A stretch of 64,000 nucleotides of DNA from Lophium mytilinum (Eukaryota > Ascomycota > Dothideomycetes > Mytilinidiales > Mytilinidiaceae), in the NCBI GenBank assembly GCA_010093605.1, contig MU004185.1:703334-767333 (forward strand), given 5' to 3'. The notes beneath the pieces are model-generated. The model was not told where the DNA came from, ran no database searches, and saw only the letters and a program-made list of their open reading frames with translations. Below are positions 23,901 to 35,317 of the stretch, in pieces (within the stretch, counting starts at the first letter, position 1; each line of letters starts with the position of its first letter). A program made the position numbers and the translations under genes.

Positions 23901-25806
23901 CAACAATAAGGGGTATTTTGCAAGCTACACAGCTTTCGCGTGTGGCGGAATCACATCTAAGAACGTGCCCAGTTTTCTTCTACCGACTGTACTGTTGGGG
24001 GTCATGTCCCGTATCGGTTAGCACCACCAATCCATTGTAGTTCGAATGCTTCCGCAGTGTATATCTTCCTATGACAAATGCTGACCATTCTTGTCTCTCA
24101 TCAGCCTAGATTCATTCAGCCAACTCTCGAAACAAATACTGGATCTTTCCAAATCTCATTTCGCACACCTACCCGTCGTTCCTCCTGCGGACGTCCTAGC
24201 TACTATTCCTCCCGGACTTCCGTCCTTCCTTGGAGACTCTGAAGCCTCCCGTCAGCTGCGTACCGCCTATATTGCGCACACCGTCTCCAATTTAATCACC
24301 TTCCGCGTATTTACACCCTTCCTCTTTAGCTTGGGACGCCGCTACGACAAGGCAGACGGTCTGTTCACTTCAATGAGCAGTCACCTTCGCGGGAAAAGTA
24401 CTCGAAAGGAAGCAGTCTGGAGGCAAAATACCCTCGTTGCTGCGTTCACTAGTAGCGGTGCAAAGCAGCGCATTAACTCTGCGGCTGGCTCCGTCGTCGA
24501 GGAGGTCGTTAACGCCATCAAGCACTTCACAGCGCCAGTGGAAGAAGAGCAAATTAGACATGCCGTCAGACGCATCGTCAAACTGGCAGCAGAGACTTGG
24601 CGGCTTGCGCGCCTCGAGCGAGAAATGATCGTTGCCAAAATGCCAGCGGTAGACGACCAAAGCGCAGAAGGGAGTGGAGGGGACATCGAGGGTTCATGGC
24701 CAGCGTACACCTTCGACTCCGCAACCATGCCAGCCATAGAAAACTCTGTCATTTCAGGCTTCCAAGAATCTCCAAAGATGCTCCTTCGATTATTCCCCGT
24801 CATCCAGCGAGAAGCAATTCACGACAGCTTCCGCTTGACAGACCAAGAGAAGGAAGACAAAGGTTGCATCTACAGTCATGGTCTTGCGCTTTACGACGAC
24901 GCCTTTCCAGTGGTATTGAGAGAGCAGGAGCTTCGTCAGGCAGGACTCCCCCAAGCCCCTAGTACCACGTCGTCTTCGGTTAGCGACTTCCCTCCTCCTA
25001 CGATACCTCCTCCCAGGAACCCCCCACCGCCAGTGCCGCAGAGCGAGGCTTCAGATGCGAAGTCCACCGTGACATCGAATTATCGTCGAACGTTGGAACC
25101 GCTACGCACCAGTGACGTGGGTAGTATCAAATCTCGCGACTCGAAAAAGCACGGTACAGATGCAGGAAGCGCCTCTCCAAAATCTCCGTCAGCTTCGCTC
25201 AAATCTGCAAAAAGTGAAAATGCACCACCTCCTCCGACGACTCCGCCTCCACCTCCGCCTCCACCTGCACCCCAGGATGAGGCTGTTGCTGAATCCCCAA
25301 AGAGTGTCAATGCACCGCCTCTACCTCCACTTCAAGATGAGCCCGATTACCCGACACCCCCGAGATCCAGAGCAGGCACACCGCCATCTCCCCTCTTCCC
25401 TGCCACCGACGAAATCGACGGACTGAAACAACATGAATCTCGACCCCCAACTCTAAGTCGACGAAGTTCCCGACCGACCTCATCACGTGGCATTGTTCTA
25501 GACAGCCCAAAAGAGGGTACTAGTTCTCGGCGAGGGAGCGGGTATACCATCAGCAATCGATCCAGTATGGAAATACCCGGCGGCAAGAACTGGCGGACAG
25601 AAAGCCGGAGCGCGGCAATCAAGGGCCTGTATCCTGATTCGCCTCTGGCTGGAAGTCCGCCTTCTGATAGGGCTTATACGCCTTCTTTGAAATCGAATCC
25701 TGCCAAGAGTGAAAGACCGGAGTCTTTGAGAAGGGTTTCGACGGGGAGAGGAGAGGAGCCGAAGTTGGGGGAGGGGCACAAGGGTGATAGGGACCAGAAG
25801 TCGTGA
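20927..25806 (+). CDS. Large coiled-coil protein with Pro-rich C-terminal half, unknown function
   Basis: Exons 20927-23838 and 24105-25806; 1,537 aa. The first exon ends ...GAC GCA TTC TA with GTAAGT following, so the apparent TAG stop is formed by the intron's first base; joining to C CTA GAT gives AFYLDSFSQLSKQILDLS in frame. Order: basic start (MAKAKKGKGKGPKN), Pro/Ser region, tandem D/S/T-K repeats, an Ala-Pro-Glu repeat, a Pro/Tyr/His-rich region, a long coiled coil (about residues 480-960) with heptad-like E/K/L repeats, then a conserved helical region (SHFAHLPVVPPADVLATIPPGLPSFLGDSEASRQLRTAYIAHTVSNLITFRVFTPFLF) and a polyproline-rich tail (TTPPPPPPPPAP). It could be a cytoskeletal or scaffold protein, but I do not recognise a named family. 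Confidence 0.78.
21268..21427 (+). repeat. Coding tandem repeat, acidic D/S/T-K units
   Basis: Within the coiled-coil gene, units such as EESTNTYDD, ATKPDDD, PTKLDDD, STKTDD and EESTKTDDD recur, with about 21-27 nt periods. The frame is kept throughout. Confidence 0.75.
21529..21633 (+). repeat. Coding tandem repeat, (E-A-P)n
   Basis: A 9-nt unit GAAGCACCT/GAAGCCCCT is repeated about a dozen times with small changes, coding EAPDAPEASEAPEAPEVPEA and on. Probably a length-variable disordered linker. Confidence 0.85.
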
Positions 25807-26395
25807 TGCTGATACTGTCCCTTCTCTTGAACTTTCTTTGCAGTCACTCTTTTACTCATTTCCTTTTGTTCTTCATGATTGATGACATAGCATCGTTAGC
25901 GTGCATATTTGCATTATGGTCTGGGTCGTATGTACAACACTATCACATCTTGCATTGGACCGCTTACTACGTTTCAGCATCAGCGATTTTGGTAGTTCGA
26001 GCGAATCCGATTCTTGTAGCATTTGCAGCGGAAGGCGTTTCTTTTGTCGGTCAATGGTAGCAGATGTTTGTTATCTCATGCTTCGTCCTATTCAGTCATA
26101 GCAATAATAGTGTATCGATTAGACAGTGGATTCTAGATACTGCCGTTCATTTCACATTTGAAGTTGGTTGCAACCTTTGACGAATGTTGATTGTGCGATC
26201 CAGCCTGTCGAAGACTACGCAGGGGCTCTACACGTAGTAGATGCTTGGTCGTGTAGCCCGGTCAGGCGAAGACGTTGGTGTATCGTAACATGGTATCATT
26301 GTACGCTGTCTATCCGATGACATCTCATTTTGTAACAGTCAGCACTGTCTCCGCTAATCCGCATCTAATTCTCTCCAAATGATGTAGCAGCGCTA
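25807..26395. other. Convergent intergenic region
   Basis: 589 bp between the 3' ends of the coiled-coil gene and TMA22. The frames at 25803-26101 are short and unfamiliar. Nothing supported. Confidence 0.45.
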
Positions 26396-27169
26396 TCATC
26401 CGGCACTCTTCTTCTTTTTGTCCTCGATACAATCGATATTGTCCTCGGGTATGTCCTTGTACGTCTCCACAACGTAATCGTAGATATCGTCACTCAAGTC
26501 ACCTTGGACGGTTATCTCCTCGCCGCCGCCTGGAAGCTTGGTCACACTGGACCCAGTCGCGAACTTCTTGCCAAAATCCTTCGCTACCTTCTTCAGTTCC
26601 AATCCATGTGCTTCGAGGCCCTGCACCGCGGTAACGTATTTTCGCTTGTTTCGTTCGATGCGTTTGATGAGGACTTTGGACGTGGCTTTGACCTCCTGAG
26701 CTCGGGCTTCGGCGGCGACTGCTTTGGCGGCTTTCTTTTGGGCGTCTTTGTCGGCACGCTTCTGGGCTTCGAGGGTTAAGGAGGACATGTTGGCGTTGAT
26801 GGCATCTGTAGAAGCGAGTCATACGTCAGCAAAGCGGTCAAGAAAGACATCAAATACTCGGGGAAGAAAGTAGAGCGGTACCTTGTGAGTATAGTCGCTC
26901 ATGCATCTCCGGGTGGTGTGTCTCGAGCCATTCCTCGCACTTTTTGACGGTTCCGCCGAACTCGCAATACTGCAGGAAGACTTGATCAGAAAGGGGGACC
27001 ATATGCATCGAACACCGGGTGCCTACCTACTTCTGGTGGCAGGCTGCATACTGAAAGAATGAGCTTCATTGGATTACGGAGTATGATCTGGGGCGAGCTG
27101 CTTACCGCCGCAATACGTGACTTGTTTGGCATGTGACTCGGACGAACTTGATGCTGCGACTTCTGCCAT
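26396..27169 (-). CDS. tma22: Translation machinery-associated protein 22 (DENR homologue)
   Basis: Exons 27169-27106, 27050-27031, 26969-26882, 26805-26396; 193 aa. DENR/Tma22 pairs with Tma20/MCT-1 on the 40S subunit, acting in recycling and reinitiation. The N-terminus carries a Cys cluster ([31 protein letters not shown]). The SUI1 domain is at the C-terminus (VLIKRIERNKRKYVTAVQGLEAHGLELKKVAKDFGKKFATGSSV ... EITVQGDLSDDIYDYV). Exon 2 is only 20 nt (VCSLPPE); without it the frame and Cys pair are lost. All four exons close in phase (582 nt). Upstream neighbours are unrelated. Confidence 0.95.
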
Positions 27170-27370
27170 GGTGCGGTGTTATATGTAATGTAGACTCTTA
27201 AGCTGTGTGTGAGGTGAGGATGTTTAAAACACGGCGGGGCAGATTCCTGAGTTGGCGGGGTCGCCAAGATCTCGCCACGTGACTTGCTCCGCCGTGGTGA
27301 ATTTTGAAGATTTATAAGAGCGTATTATATGAAGATAACAGAACGCCTCTTTGCTTGAAAGTAGTGACCT

Positions 27371-29183
27371 CTAGCAACGATCCAAGTTCTCGAGGATCCT
27401 AATCTTAGGTTCCATCTTAACCATGATCCACCACCCTCTTGTTACCTTCTCTCTCAACATATCCAGAAGCGCATATTTGGGTTGACTGCTCTTAGCAGAG
27501 CTATTCGACCCTTCCTCCAATTGAAGCTCTTGCACTGTTTCTGGGGCATGATGAAATCTTGGCTGCCCCGGACGAAGAATTCGGACCCCAGAAAATCCGT
27601 ATTGCACGGCGAGAATCCGCCATTTTCCGATTACTTTCTCTGGTCTCTCGGCTAGTACATAGTCAAACTTGCACCAAAAGGCTGGATCGAGAAGCAGGGA
27701 AGGGTCTTCCGTTTTGTCGTAGAGCCACTTCCCACGCGGATGCTCCACCGGATTCCAAAGATTGCTGCTGCGGATAGATTGAGAGCTGTCGTGTCTCTCT
27801 AAGAATCGCGTAACTCCTGTCTGGCAGGCCAAGTTGTCGAGGTGTACCCACGATCCATTGCTCCCGTGACCAGCTATTTCGTGGAATTTTGTGAGGGCAG
27901 CGCCACCCGGATAGTTCAGGCTTGATACAGCAAGTAACACAGTAGAGATAATGAAGGTGGTTAGGATGGAAGTCACAAGACCAAGACTCAGGAGGCGATA
28001 GACCGTTGTCTTGGCCCTCCGAGTCCATATCCAGGAAGCACCAGCAGCGGCAACAGCTGTCAACCCAGGAATGATGTATATGATGAATCGCCACTCTTTA
28101 TGAGGAAGAAAACTGTACAGAGCGACAAATCCTGCTGATGGTATGGTTATGTCGAGACTACGCTGCCGAGAGGTACGGTTGAATATCGCTAGCGGGATGA
28201 GTATGATGTAGGTCATGGGATTAATAAGTAGGCGGGGAAGAGCGTTCAGAAAGTAGAAGTGCCAAGGTGATGTTCCCCAATCGGCGGAATGGCCTTGGAT
28301 CGTATTGTAGTAGAAGCCGGTCCATTCGGGCCAGAGAGGGAAAGTTTGCCAGAAGAATGAGTCGATTGAGACAGTACTCAAGAGGCCAATAGCTACGCCG
28401 CCTATACCTGCTGGGAGAATTGTACCCGTAATGGATATTTTACCCCAGGAAAGAAGGTAGAGAGTTATGCACGCAAGGAGGATGGCAAGCTCGGAGCGGA
28501 ATATAACACCAGCAACTGTTAGCAGGTACAGAGATAGCCGGTGGTGTTTAGAAGCTGATCTGTTTGTTTCGGGATATGAGCCGGCTAAGAGGAGGCTTCT
28601 TAGCGCCAATGTGCCTGATGATATAATGTCAATATGAAATATTAAGAAAGAGTTGGTAGGTACGCACTCAATGCAAAAGCAAACATGTTTGGTAAAGTGC
28701 GAGACGCATAGTAAATGACGTGGAACTGGCTCGCTTGCAATAAGGTGAACCAGATCCGCGCAGGTCTCCCGAATGCCTTTTGTACTGCTACTCCAAGCAG
28801 GATCAACGACGTTGCATTGAGCAAGCCAAGAATAGAGCGGACTGGTAAAGATTAGGTTAACGGTCACAAATCTATGACAAAGGAGGCTCACCAAGGAGTT
28901 GAACCTGATAAGAGTGGCTCAGAAATGCTATCCAAGGCCTGGACAGGCCTGCTAACAAGAGAGCTCCAACGAACGTCCTGGGAACAGATCCAGGAAATGA
29001 TACATGATCGAAATGAATTGCTAGAGTGCGTGAATAGTCTTGACTTGGTATGCCATGCGTCAAGATATCATGGGTCGCTTGGATATTGAACGACTCCTCA
29101 ACCTTGGTGTATGGCGCATAGTAGAGGTGGACGAGAATTAAGGCTGGAATGATTGAAACCAGCAAAGCCCCAGAAACAGCCAT
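27371..29183 (-). CDS. alg12: ALG12, dolichol-P-Man:Man7GlcNAc2-PP-dolichol alpha-1,6-mannosyltransferase
   Basis: Exons 29183-28892, 28841-28668, 28614-27371; 569 aa. This ER-membrane GT22-family enzyme adds the eighth mannose to the lipid-linked oligosaccharide for N-glycosylation. After a first hydrophobic helix comes the luminal signature [21 protein letters not shown] and [17 protein letters not shown], as in ALG12. Many further hydrophobic segments follow, with [16 protein letters not shown], also a GT22 landmark. The tail is soluble and basic ([20 protein letters not shown]). Splices at [13 protein letters not shown] and AFALS/TLALRSL keep the frame. Divergent from PFA4. Confidence 0.93.
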
Positions 29184-29606
29184 GGCTGATGGGTTGAGCG
29201 GATTGTCCAGGACTCTGAAACACTATGACCATTGGTCCATCTCGTTAAACGGGTCTGGAGATGAGGTCGACTGTCTAATGGTTTGTTGTCTTCTGAAGAT
29301 GATGAGTGATGTTGATAGAAACCGAAGGCCGTGCGTTCCCCTGTTCTATTCTGCTCTCGGTCTAAATACGACGACTACCTCTCACCTTCAACAAGACCCG
29401 AAAGTCCGCTCCACCATCTCGTACAGTGCTTAACCTTCCAAACCGACATTCGACAGCGGGTATGCTCAAGGGTATCGTGTGACTAGAAGTCTCGGCTTAG
29501 TGGACGGCAACTCAGCCCGAAGGATTTCGCTCACGCCAAGCCTCTATCCCCGTGATACTTTCTCCTAGGATTTTGTTTATTTGAAGGCTCGATCATTACT
29601 ACAGCC
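29184..29606. promoter_or_regulatory. Divergent promoter region, ALG12 / PFA4
   Basis: 423 bp separate two start codons facing away from each other. Both are ER membrane proteins, which could suggest shared control, but no motif is clear enough to name. Confidence 0.45.
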
Positions 29607-31129
29607 ATGCAGCTCCCGCCTGTGGCTTCTCTCGCTGTACCAGGGGTACTTGCTCTGATCACGTTTCTTGCATACTCTTCCCAAATACTTCTTTTGTATC
29701 TTGAGCCACATCCCCTGGAAGGCAAACAAGTCGTCACTTTCAACGTTCTCGTCTTCTGCTTGCTGCTTAGTTATATTCGATCCGTCCGGACCGATGCGGG
29801 TCAAATACCCCGAGTGGTACAGCACGAGGACAATATTGCAACCATCTCTCAGAGTCATGCTTCCAAGAGTAGACAGCGGTGGTGTCGGAGGTGCGAAGCG
29901 GTAAAGCCCCCGAGAGCGCATCACTGCAAAGTTTGCAAAAGGTACCATCTCCATGTTTACGGACCTCCGGAGAGAATGGTTTTTTAATCCTGTCCGTTCT
30001 ATAGATGCATACCCAAAATGGACCACCACTGCCCATGGACGGCAAACTGTGTTTCGCATGTCACATTCCCACATTTCATACGTTTCCTCTTCTACGCAGT
30101 CGTGGCAATGTCTTACCTCGAATACTTTCTGTATATCAGATGTGCTGTTGTATGGGGTAACAAAGATCTCCCGAGTGTACGACCCCTATGCTGTGTAATC
30201 TTCAGACGGCAATGCTAATTCTCCGAGCAGTACCTCGGTCCCACAATCGTGCAATATATCCATCTTTTCTTGTTGATAAGTACCAACTCGTTAACCTTGT
30301 TTGTATTAACGATCTTACTGATCCGGAATATCTGGTGTCTGACGGTGAACACTACCACCATCGAAGGATGGGAAATCGAGCGACACAGTACTCTGGTTCG
30401 ACGTGCGCGACACTTCGGGGGCTTCTTGGATGGACCGGATGGGGTTAGAGTCAGAATAAAGAGACAGGAATTCCCGTATGACATAGGTATCTGGGCGAAT
30501 GCCAAACAGGGTATGGGGACAGGCAACGTAAGGCAATTCGCAGGATCTACCAAAAGACACAGAAGTTAACACATCACTAGATACTCGCTTGGTTCTGGCC
30601 CCTTTCGGCTTCTCCGTCAATCGAGAGCGGACTGACTTTCGAAGAAAACGGATTTGAAGGTTCAATCTATCAGTTCTCAGCGTCAGTGCAATTAGACTAA
30701 CCAAGTTTTCTAGATCCTTCCATGTCCTGGCCTCCGCCTGACCCAGATCGGCTCCAGCGCAAGTCAATACCTGCACCGCGGTATGGATCTGGATTCACCC
30801 AAGACGGGCCTGACTATTCCGCCGAAGAGAGCAAGAAAGCCTTCAAAGTGCGACAAGAAGCTGACATGCTGCGCTGGCAGGGTCCAGAAGAAGACCAGGT
30901 GCAACGTCGAAAGCCCTATGTAAAGCGCCTGGAGGCACTTCAAGAACCGTCAGAAGTTCATTATGATGGAGCTAGCGACGAACAAGCGAGCGATAGCGGA
31001 GAGGAAGGATGGAAAAACTCAGAGGGCGAGAGGCTACGTGATTTCGGCGTAGACGAGGATGCGGAGTTCTATGATGAGGAAGACAATATCCCGCTCAGTG
31101 AATTAATAGCCCGGAGAAAGGGCCGGTGA
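29607..31129 (+). CDS. pfa4: PFA4-like DHHC palmitoyltransferase
   Basis: Exons 29607-29941, 30005-30176, 30231-30527, 30581-30659, 30714-31129; 432 aa. Pfa4 in yeast is an ER S-acyltransferase for chitin synthase Chs3 and related clients. Two N-terminal membrane helices precede the cysteine-rich domain [40 protein letters not shown], with the DHHC tetrad rebuilt across intron 1. Two more helices follow (FPHFIRFLFYAVVAMSYLEYF and IHLFLLISTNSLTLFVLTILL), then the family TTxE-like TVNTTTIEGWEIERH. The tail holds LAWFWPLSASPS, DPSMSWPPPDPDR and an acidic end. Intron 4 starts with the weak donor GTTCAA, so that border is slightly less sure. Length matches fungal Pfa4. Confidence 0.92.
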
Positions 31130-31758
31130 ATTAAAAAGCGTCCACGCCCTTTATTGCAGATAGACATGAAATGAATACTCCCCCTTTTCCAATTTCAATC
31201 CCGTTAATCGGAAACTGATCCAAGATCCGCGATTTATACTGAGCTATCCAGCCAAAATTGTTTGCACAACGCTCAACGTTAGCTGGGCGCATTTGGCTGA
31301 CGAGTGTAATGTATGCAAGCATTTTGCGTGAGCAATCAAGATGTCTAATACGGAGAAAGCAAAACGGTGTGCCGCAGCATTTCCTAAACACCATTCCCAG
31401 CCGCAGCCACGGCCTACCAAAGTCCCTTCCTCCGGCACATTAAAAAGGTAAACGCCACCATTGACTAATTTTGAGCAGAGGACCCGGGATTGCGCACACG
31501 GGCGAAGTCTCTACAATACCCTCAAAGTCGACACACACCAATCGTACCCTCAACCAATGAATCATACAGTTTGATGACAGGCCATCTCCTCCCCTGCCCA
31601 GCCAGGCCGTCGAATGATCTCTTGAAGTTGCCTGCAGCCTCCTACCGATCCTGCACGCAGGCGCCGTCTTTTCCGGTGGCCCAGATGCCGCAGAAAGCCA
31701 AGCCTGGCGTACTGACCCGATTTGTCGTCTTGACTTTCCTGTTCCCGCGGCGCGTCGT
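31130..31758. other. Convergent intergenic region
   Basis: 629 bp between the stops of PFA4 and HapC, holding both 3' untranslated regions. Frames here are unfamiliar; no RNA gene or repeat is evident. Confidence 0.45.
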
Positions 31759-32848
31759 CTAGTACTCGGCGGATCCGTTTCCGTTGTGAACGGTGTACCC
31801 GAACGCAGTGCTGTCTTGGTCTCCCATTTCGGCGTCGCCGCTTAGAACATTGTTGTGGGAGTTCTCCGGTTGGCTGTAGGCAGAGGCGGAGGAGGCATTT
31901 GTACCTGCGCTGTTGGCCCCGCCGGCCCCACCTGCGTTGAAGACACCGGCACCGGGTGGCTTGTTCTGGGTTGCGAGGAGGGTCTCGTGCCACCAATCAA
32001 TACCAATAGTTCAGATATTCGTCTTTGGCCAGTTTGAGGCAACAAACGAAATGGGGGGAGGGGGAAAGGAAAGTGGGCAGCTTACTTCGCGATAGCGGGA
32101 CAGATATATCTTCAGTGCCTCGGCGTAGTTTTCGAAGCCGAGCGAGGTCATGGCGAACAGGATGTCCTCGCCATTGACCGTCTTGCGCTTCTCCTGCTGG
32201 CATTTCTCCGAAGCTGGGCGCGGCAATGTCAGCTGCCATTGGGGGTTCAGATGGGCGCGGAGACTCACCTTCGCTGGTGATGAAGGAGATGAATTCGCTG
32301 ACGCACTCCTGCATGCACTCCTTGGCCTCTTTTGCGATCTTCGCGTTCTCGGGCAGGGCCATCTTCATGATTCGCGCGACTGGAGCAAAGTTGCGGATGT
32401 TAGCATCTGATGCATGAGAACTGCTGGGGGTTGCCCCTGGCTGTGGCGGCGAGGAGGAAGACGGTGGGGGGGTTGTGGACATGGCGCTGGCTGCAGGGCG
32501 ACCGTTTTTCAGGCACCGCAGATCAGACTGGCGCTCGAGGCTTGGTGATTCGGTGCTTTGACGACTGAGACGCGCGACTGCGGAGGATGTGCCGTGTTCG
32601 CAGCGCCAGTCATAGCATTCGTCGACATGCAGGTGGTGAAAACAGCGGGCAAATCAGAAGAGGGGAGAGCGCATAAAAGACCAACCATTTGCGATGGGCA
32701 GCCATCTGTCCTGCTCCTTGACTTCGAATTCGTACCCGAGTCCCGGCGCTTGTGTATCCTGAGGTTCACGGTCCATAGGAGGTTCCGAATCGTCAGCCGA
32801 CTGGACTCCAGGTTCCACGTCGAGCTTTTTCGGGGGAGTGTCCGACAT
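31759..32848 (-). CDS. hapC: CCAAT-binding factor subunit HapC (NF-YB)
   Basis: Exons 32848-32686, 32379-32269, 32213-32086, 31965-31759; 202 aa. HapC is the histone-fold NF-YB partner in the nuclear CCAAT-binding complex. The first exon gives [14 protein letters not shown] ... [15 protein letters not shown], which joins to [37 protein letters not shown], then [53 protein letters not shown] immediately before VARIMK is the conserved NF-YB start of the fold, so I prefer this first exon. Intron 1 is long (306 nt) with a weak donor (GTTGGT). A Met at 32482 inside intron 1 is also in frame with VARIMK, a possible alternative start. The tail is Asn/Ser/Gly-rich. Confidence 0.93.
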
Positions 32849-35317
32849 GTTTATTCGGCCAGCTGCAGGCGGCTTGGGCGCGGTGTGTGAGCTGGCGCTG
32901 GGAGGCGTGGCAATACACGTCAGCGAGAGGGAGGATTGAGCTGGCCGGAAATGCAACCTGGAGACTGTGTAACTGCTAGCAGCAGACGGGGTCGCGGAGG
33001 CAGCTAGCCGGACGCTGCAGAAGCTTCAGTCTGCAGGAGGCGGACGGCGCGCAAGGGGAGCCTGCAGCCGCGGCCGTGTTCCCTGTGACGCGTTACTACG
33101 TGAATGGCAGGGCGCGCAGAATAGTGAGGAGGGCCCCGTACGAGGCGGCGATGGCACCGGCGGGGCGAGCGCTGGCGAAGCTGGTTAGTGACAGCTAGTG
33201 ACCGCGACAGAGCTGGTTAGCGACGGCGACGGCGACGTGACGGCGACGGTGACGGTGAGGCAGGGCGCGAGGGCGCAAGGTGGGCGTCGGGGCGTGGGGT
33301 TGGTTGCGGTGGTCGTGATTGTGGGTAACGCGGTTGAGGTGCAGAAGAGGATGCGAGATAGACGCAAGAGCGATCGACCGTGGTGGAGCTCTTCTGCCAA
33401 ACGGCCGAGCAACAACGACACCAGGCCACCAATACGCACGCCCGGCCGACTAACCCGCACAGCACGGGCCGACGGGTGCTTCGACGATGACGGCGCCCGC
33501 CTGGTCGCGCGCTCGGGACGGTTGCTAGGTGGGCAAAGCGATGGGATGGGCGCACGATGCCCGCTCGGAGGGACCCTCAGTCGCATCGAACGCTGCCATC
33601 TCCTGCGTCGAGAGCTCGGTTCGGGAGTGCCATCGCGAACCCCCTCAGCGACCACAGTGAGAGAGCCCTGGCGGTGGACGACGAGAGGCGAAGGGGCTGC
33701 AGCAAGCCTCCGTCACGGCTCCTCCGCACCCCGGCCCTGCCCCTGGCTCCGCGCTGCCACTCGTTCGTGATTCGGCGCCCTACGCGTGTTTCGAGCTCTT
33801 TTCGCATTTCCGCTGTTCTTTTCGCCCATTGGCCTGCGATCGGGGATTATTTCTGAGCCCTATCCGGCCTCGAGACGTCTCCTCCGCATCGCCAACCTCA
33901 CTGAACTCAGCCGCATCGCAGCATGGCCAGCGTCGTCTGCCCCCCGCGCTGAGGCCCCCGCCCCGGCTAGAGACAGGGAGGCCTCCGCATGCAGCTCGAG
34001 CTGTCAGTGCATGCTGGCCTGACGCCGTCCACGGGAACAGTGTGCTGTCGCCTTCTCGCCCCGTGGACGACGCGGAGAAGCCGTTCTACACGAGCCGTCC
34101 CGAGGCCAGCACGAGCCGAAGCAGCGGGATCCTGGCCGGCAGCACGTTATGGAGCCTGGATATACGCAACAGCAGCGGCTGCTCGCCCTCTCCGCGATGG
34201 ACGTTGCGGCATCCACTCAACTGCAATGCCCTGCTGCACCACCCGCGCCGCTGGATGTCCTATGAGAAGCATGTCCACCGCTGCGGAGAGCGCGAGTCCA
34301 TCTGGCGTCGATCCACGGCCAACGCATCGCTGGGCCTGCAGCCTTCGGGCGCCCCAAGCCCCACCAACCTCAGCCTTGTGACGAGCCCCTGCGCGACCAT
34401 GCCAACACGCAGCAGTTCGCGGCCTCAGACGCTGGCTGACGACATGGACTCTCCCTGACGCCTTCAGTGGTCGCCAGCAAACCCGCACCCACGTCTGCCG
34501 CGTCCCTGCCCAACATCCATGGCGACTGTCATGACCAGCTCACTACTGGCCTACGGACAGCGCATCAGCTGCAAGTCCGGCCTAGCGCAACGACAGATGG
34601 CCGCCGGTTTTGCTGCATGCACTGACATGCCAGATAAGAATCGTGGCTGTCGGGCCCTTGTCGAACATCGCATGACCACGGTATCTACCGGCGGCGTTGG
34701 GCGAAGGTAAGTGCATGGCGAGCAGCAGTTCACGGGAACCGAGGAAGTATCAGCACAGCAGCAGGCTACCACCACTATCTACCGCCAGCGTTTAGGCATG
34801 ACATATGCGTGAATCACGTTACGTGAAGCCATTGGCATCTTATCGGGCTGGATACAGCCTGGTAGCTCTTATTTACGTTGCTTGATCAATGAATATAGTG
34901 CCAAGGCTAATGAGCATTCACTATCTAAAACTACGCTAAGTACTTCTTTTCTCCCTGCTTTGGGCGTTGAGACTCTCGTAATAATCCGGCCGATGACAAG
35001 GCACCTGTACAGATAGCTTAGACGATTCCTAGTATTGGGATAATGTGCCTGGTCCATCCATACTCGAATATGAGCGTTGGAACGGCATGGGAGGGTAACG
35101 AGCTTGTTGCTAGGCACTCTCACTCACCACGGCTCGCCCAAATGCTCTATCGGCGGGGAAAGAAGTCTCCTTGCAGTTCAAACGCAATGGCCAAGCTGCC
35201 ATTAACCTCCGGTTAAGCTGACCGTGTCTCAATATCACAACGAATGCTGCCTCCGTGTGCTGAGAGACAGAGCGCATATATCAAGATCCTCGAGTGTGAG
35301 CGTCTCTGAAAGCTCGT
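32849..35317. other. Long GC-rich intergenic region upstream of HapC
   Basis: About 2.5 kb. The part 33000-34750 is GC-rich, with GACGGCGACG-type simple repeats near 33220-33260 and long but low-complexity frames on both strands (plus 33198-33770 and 33829-34458; minus 33185-33655). Their products are rich in R, P, S and A, as expected from GC-rich DNA without selection for stops, and none matches a family I know. It likely includes the HapC promoter and leader. From about 34800 composition returns to normal; the minus frame 34869-35123 is unfamiliar. Confidence 0.4.

Noticed and set aside
24091-25806. Separate gene starting at the Met at 24091
   Set aside because: A strong GTAAGT donor at the apparent stop of the previous frame and an acceptor at 24104 join both in phase, and the region between shows promoterless intron features.
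32269-32482. HapC start at the Met at 32482 as the main start
   Set aside because: It lacks [10 protein letters not shown] before the fold; kept only as an alternative.
33829-34458. Plus-strand 209-codon frame as a gene
   Set aside because: Low-complexity R/P/S/A product typical of GC-rich DNA, overlapping equally long frames on other strands.
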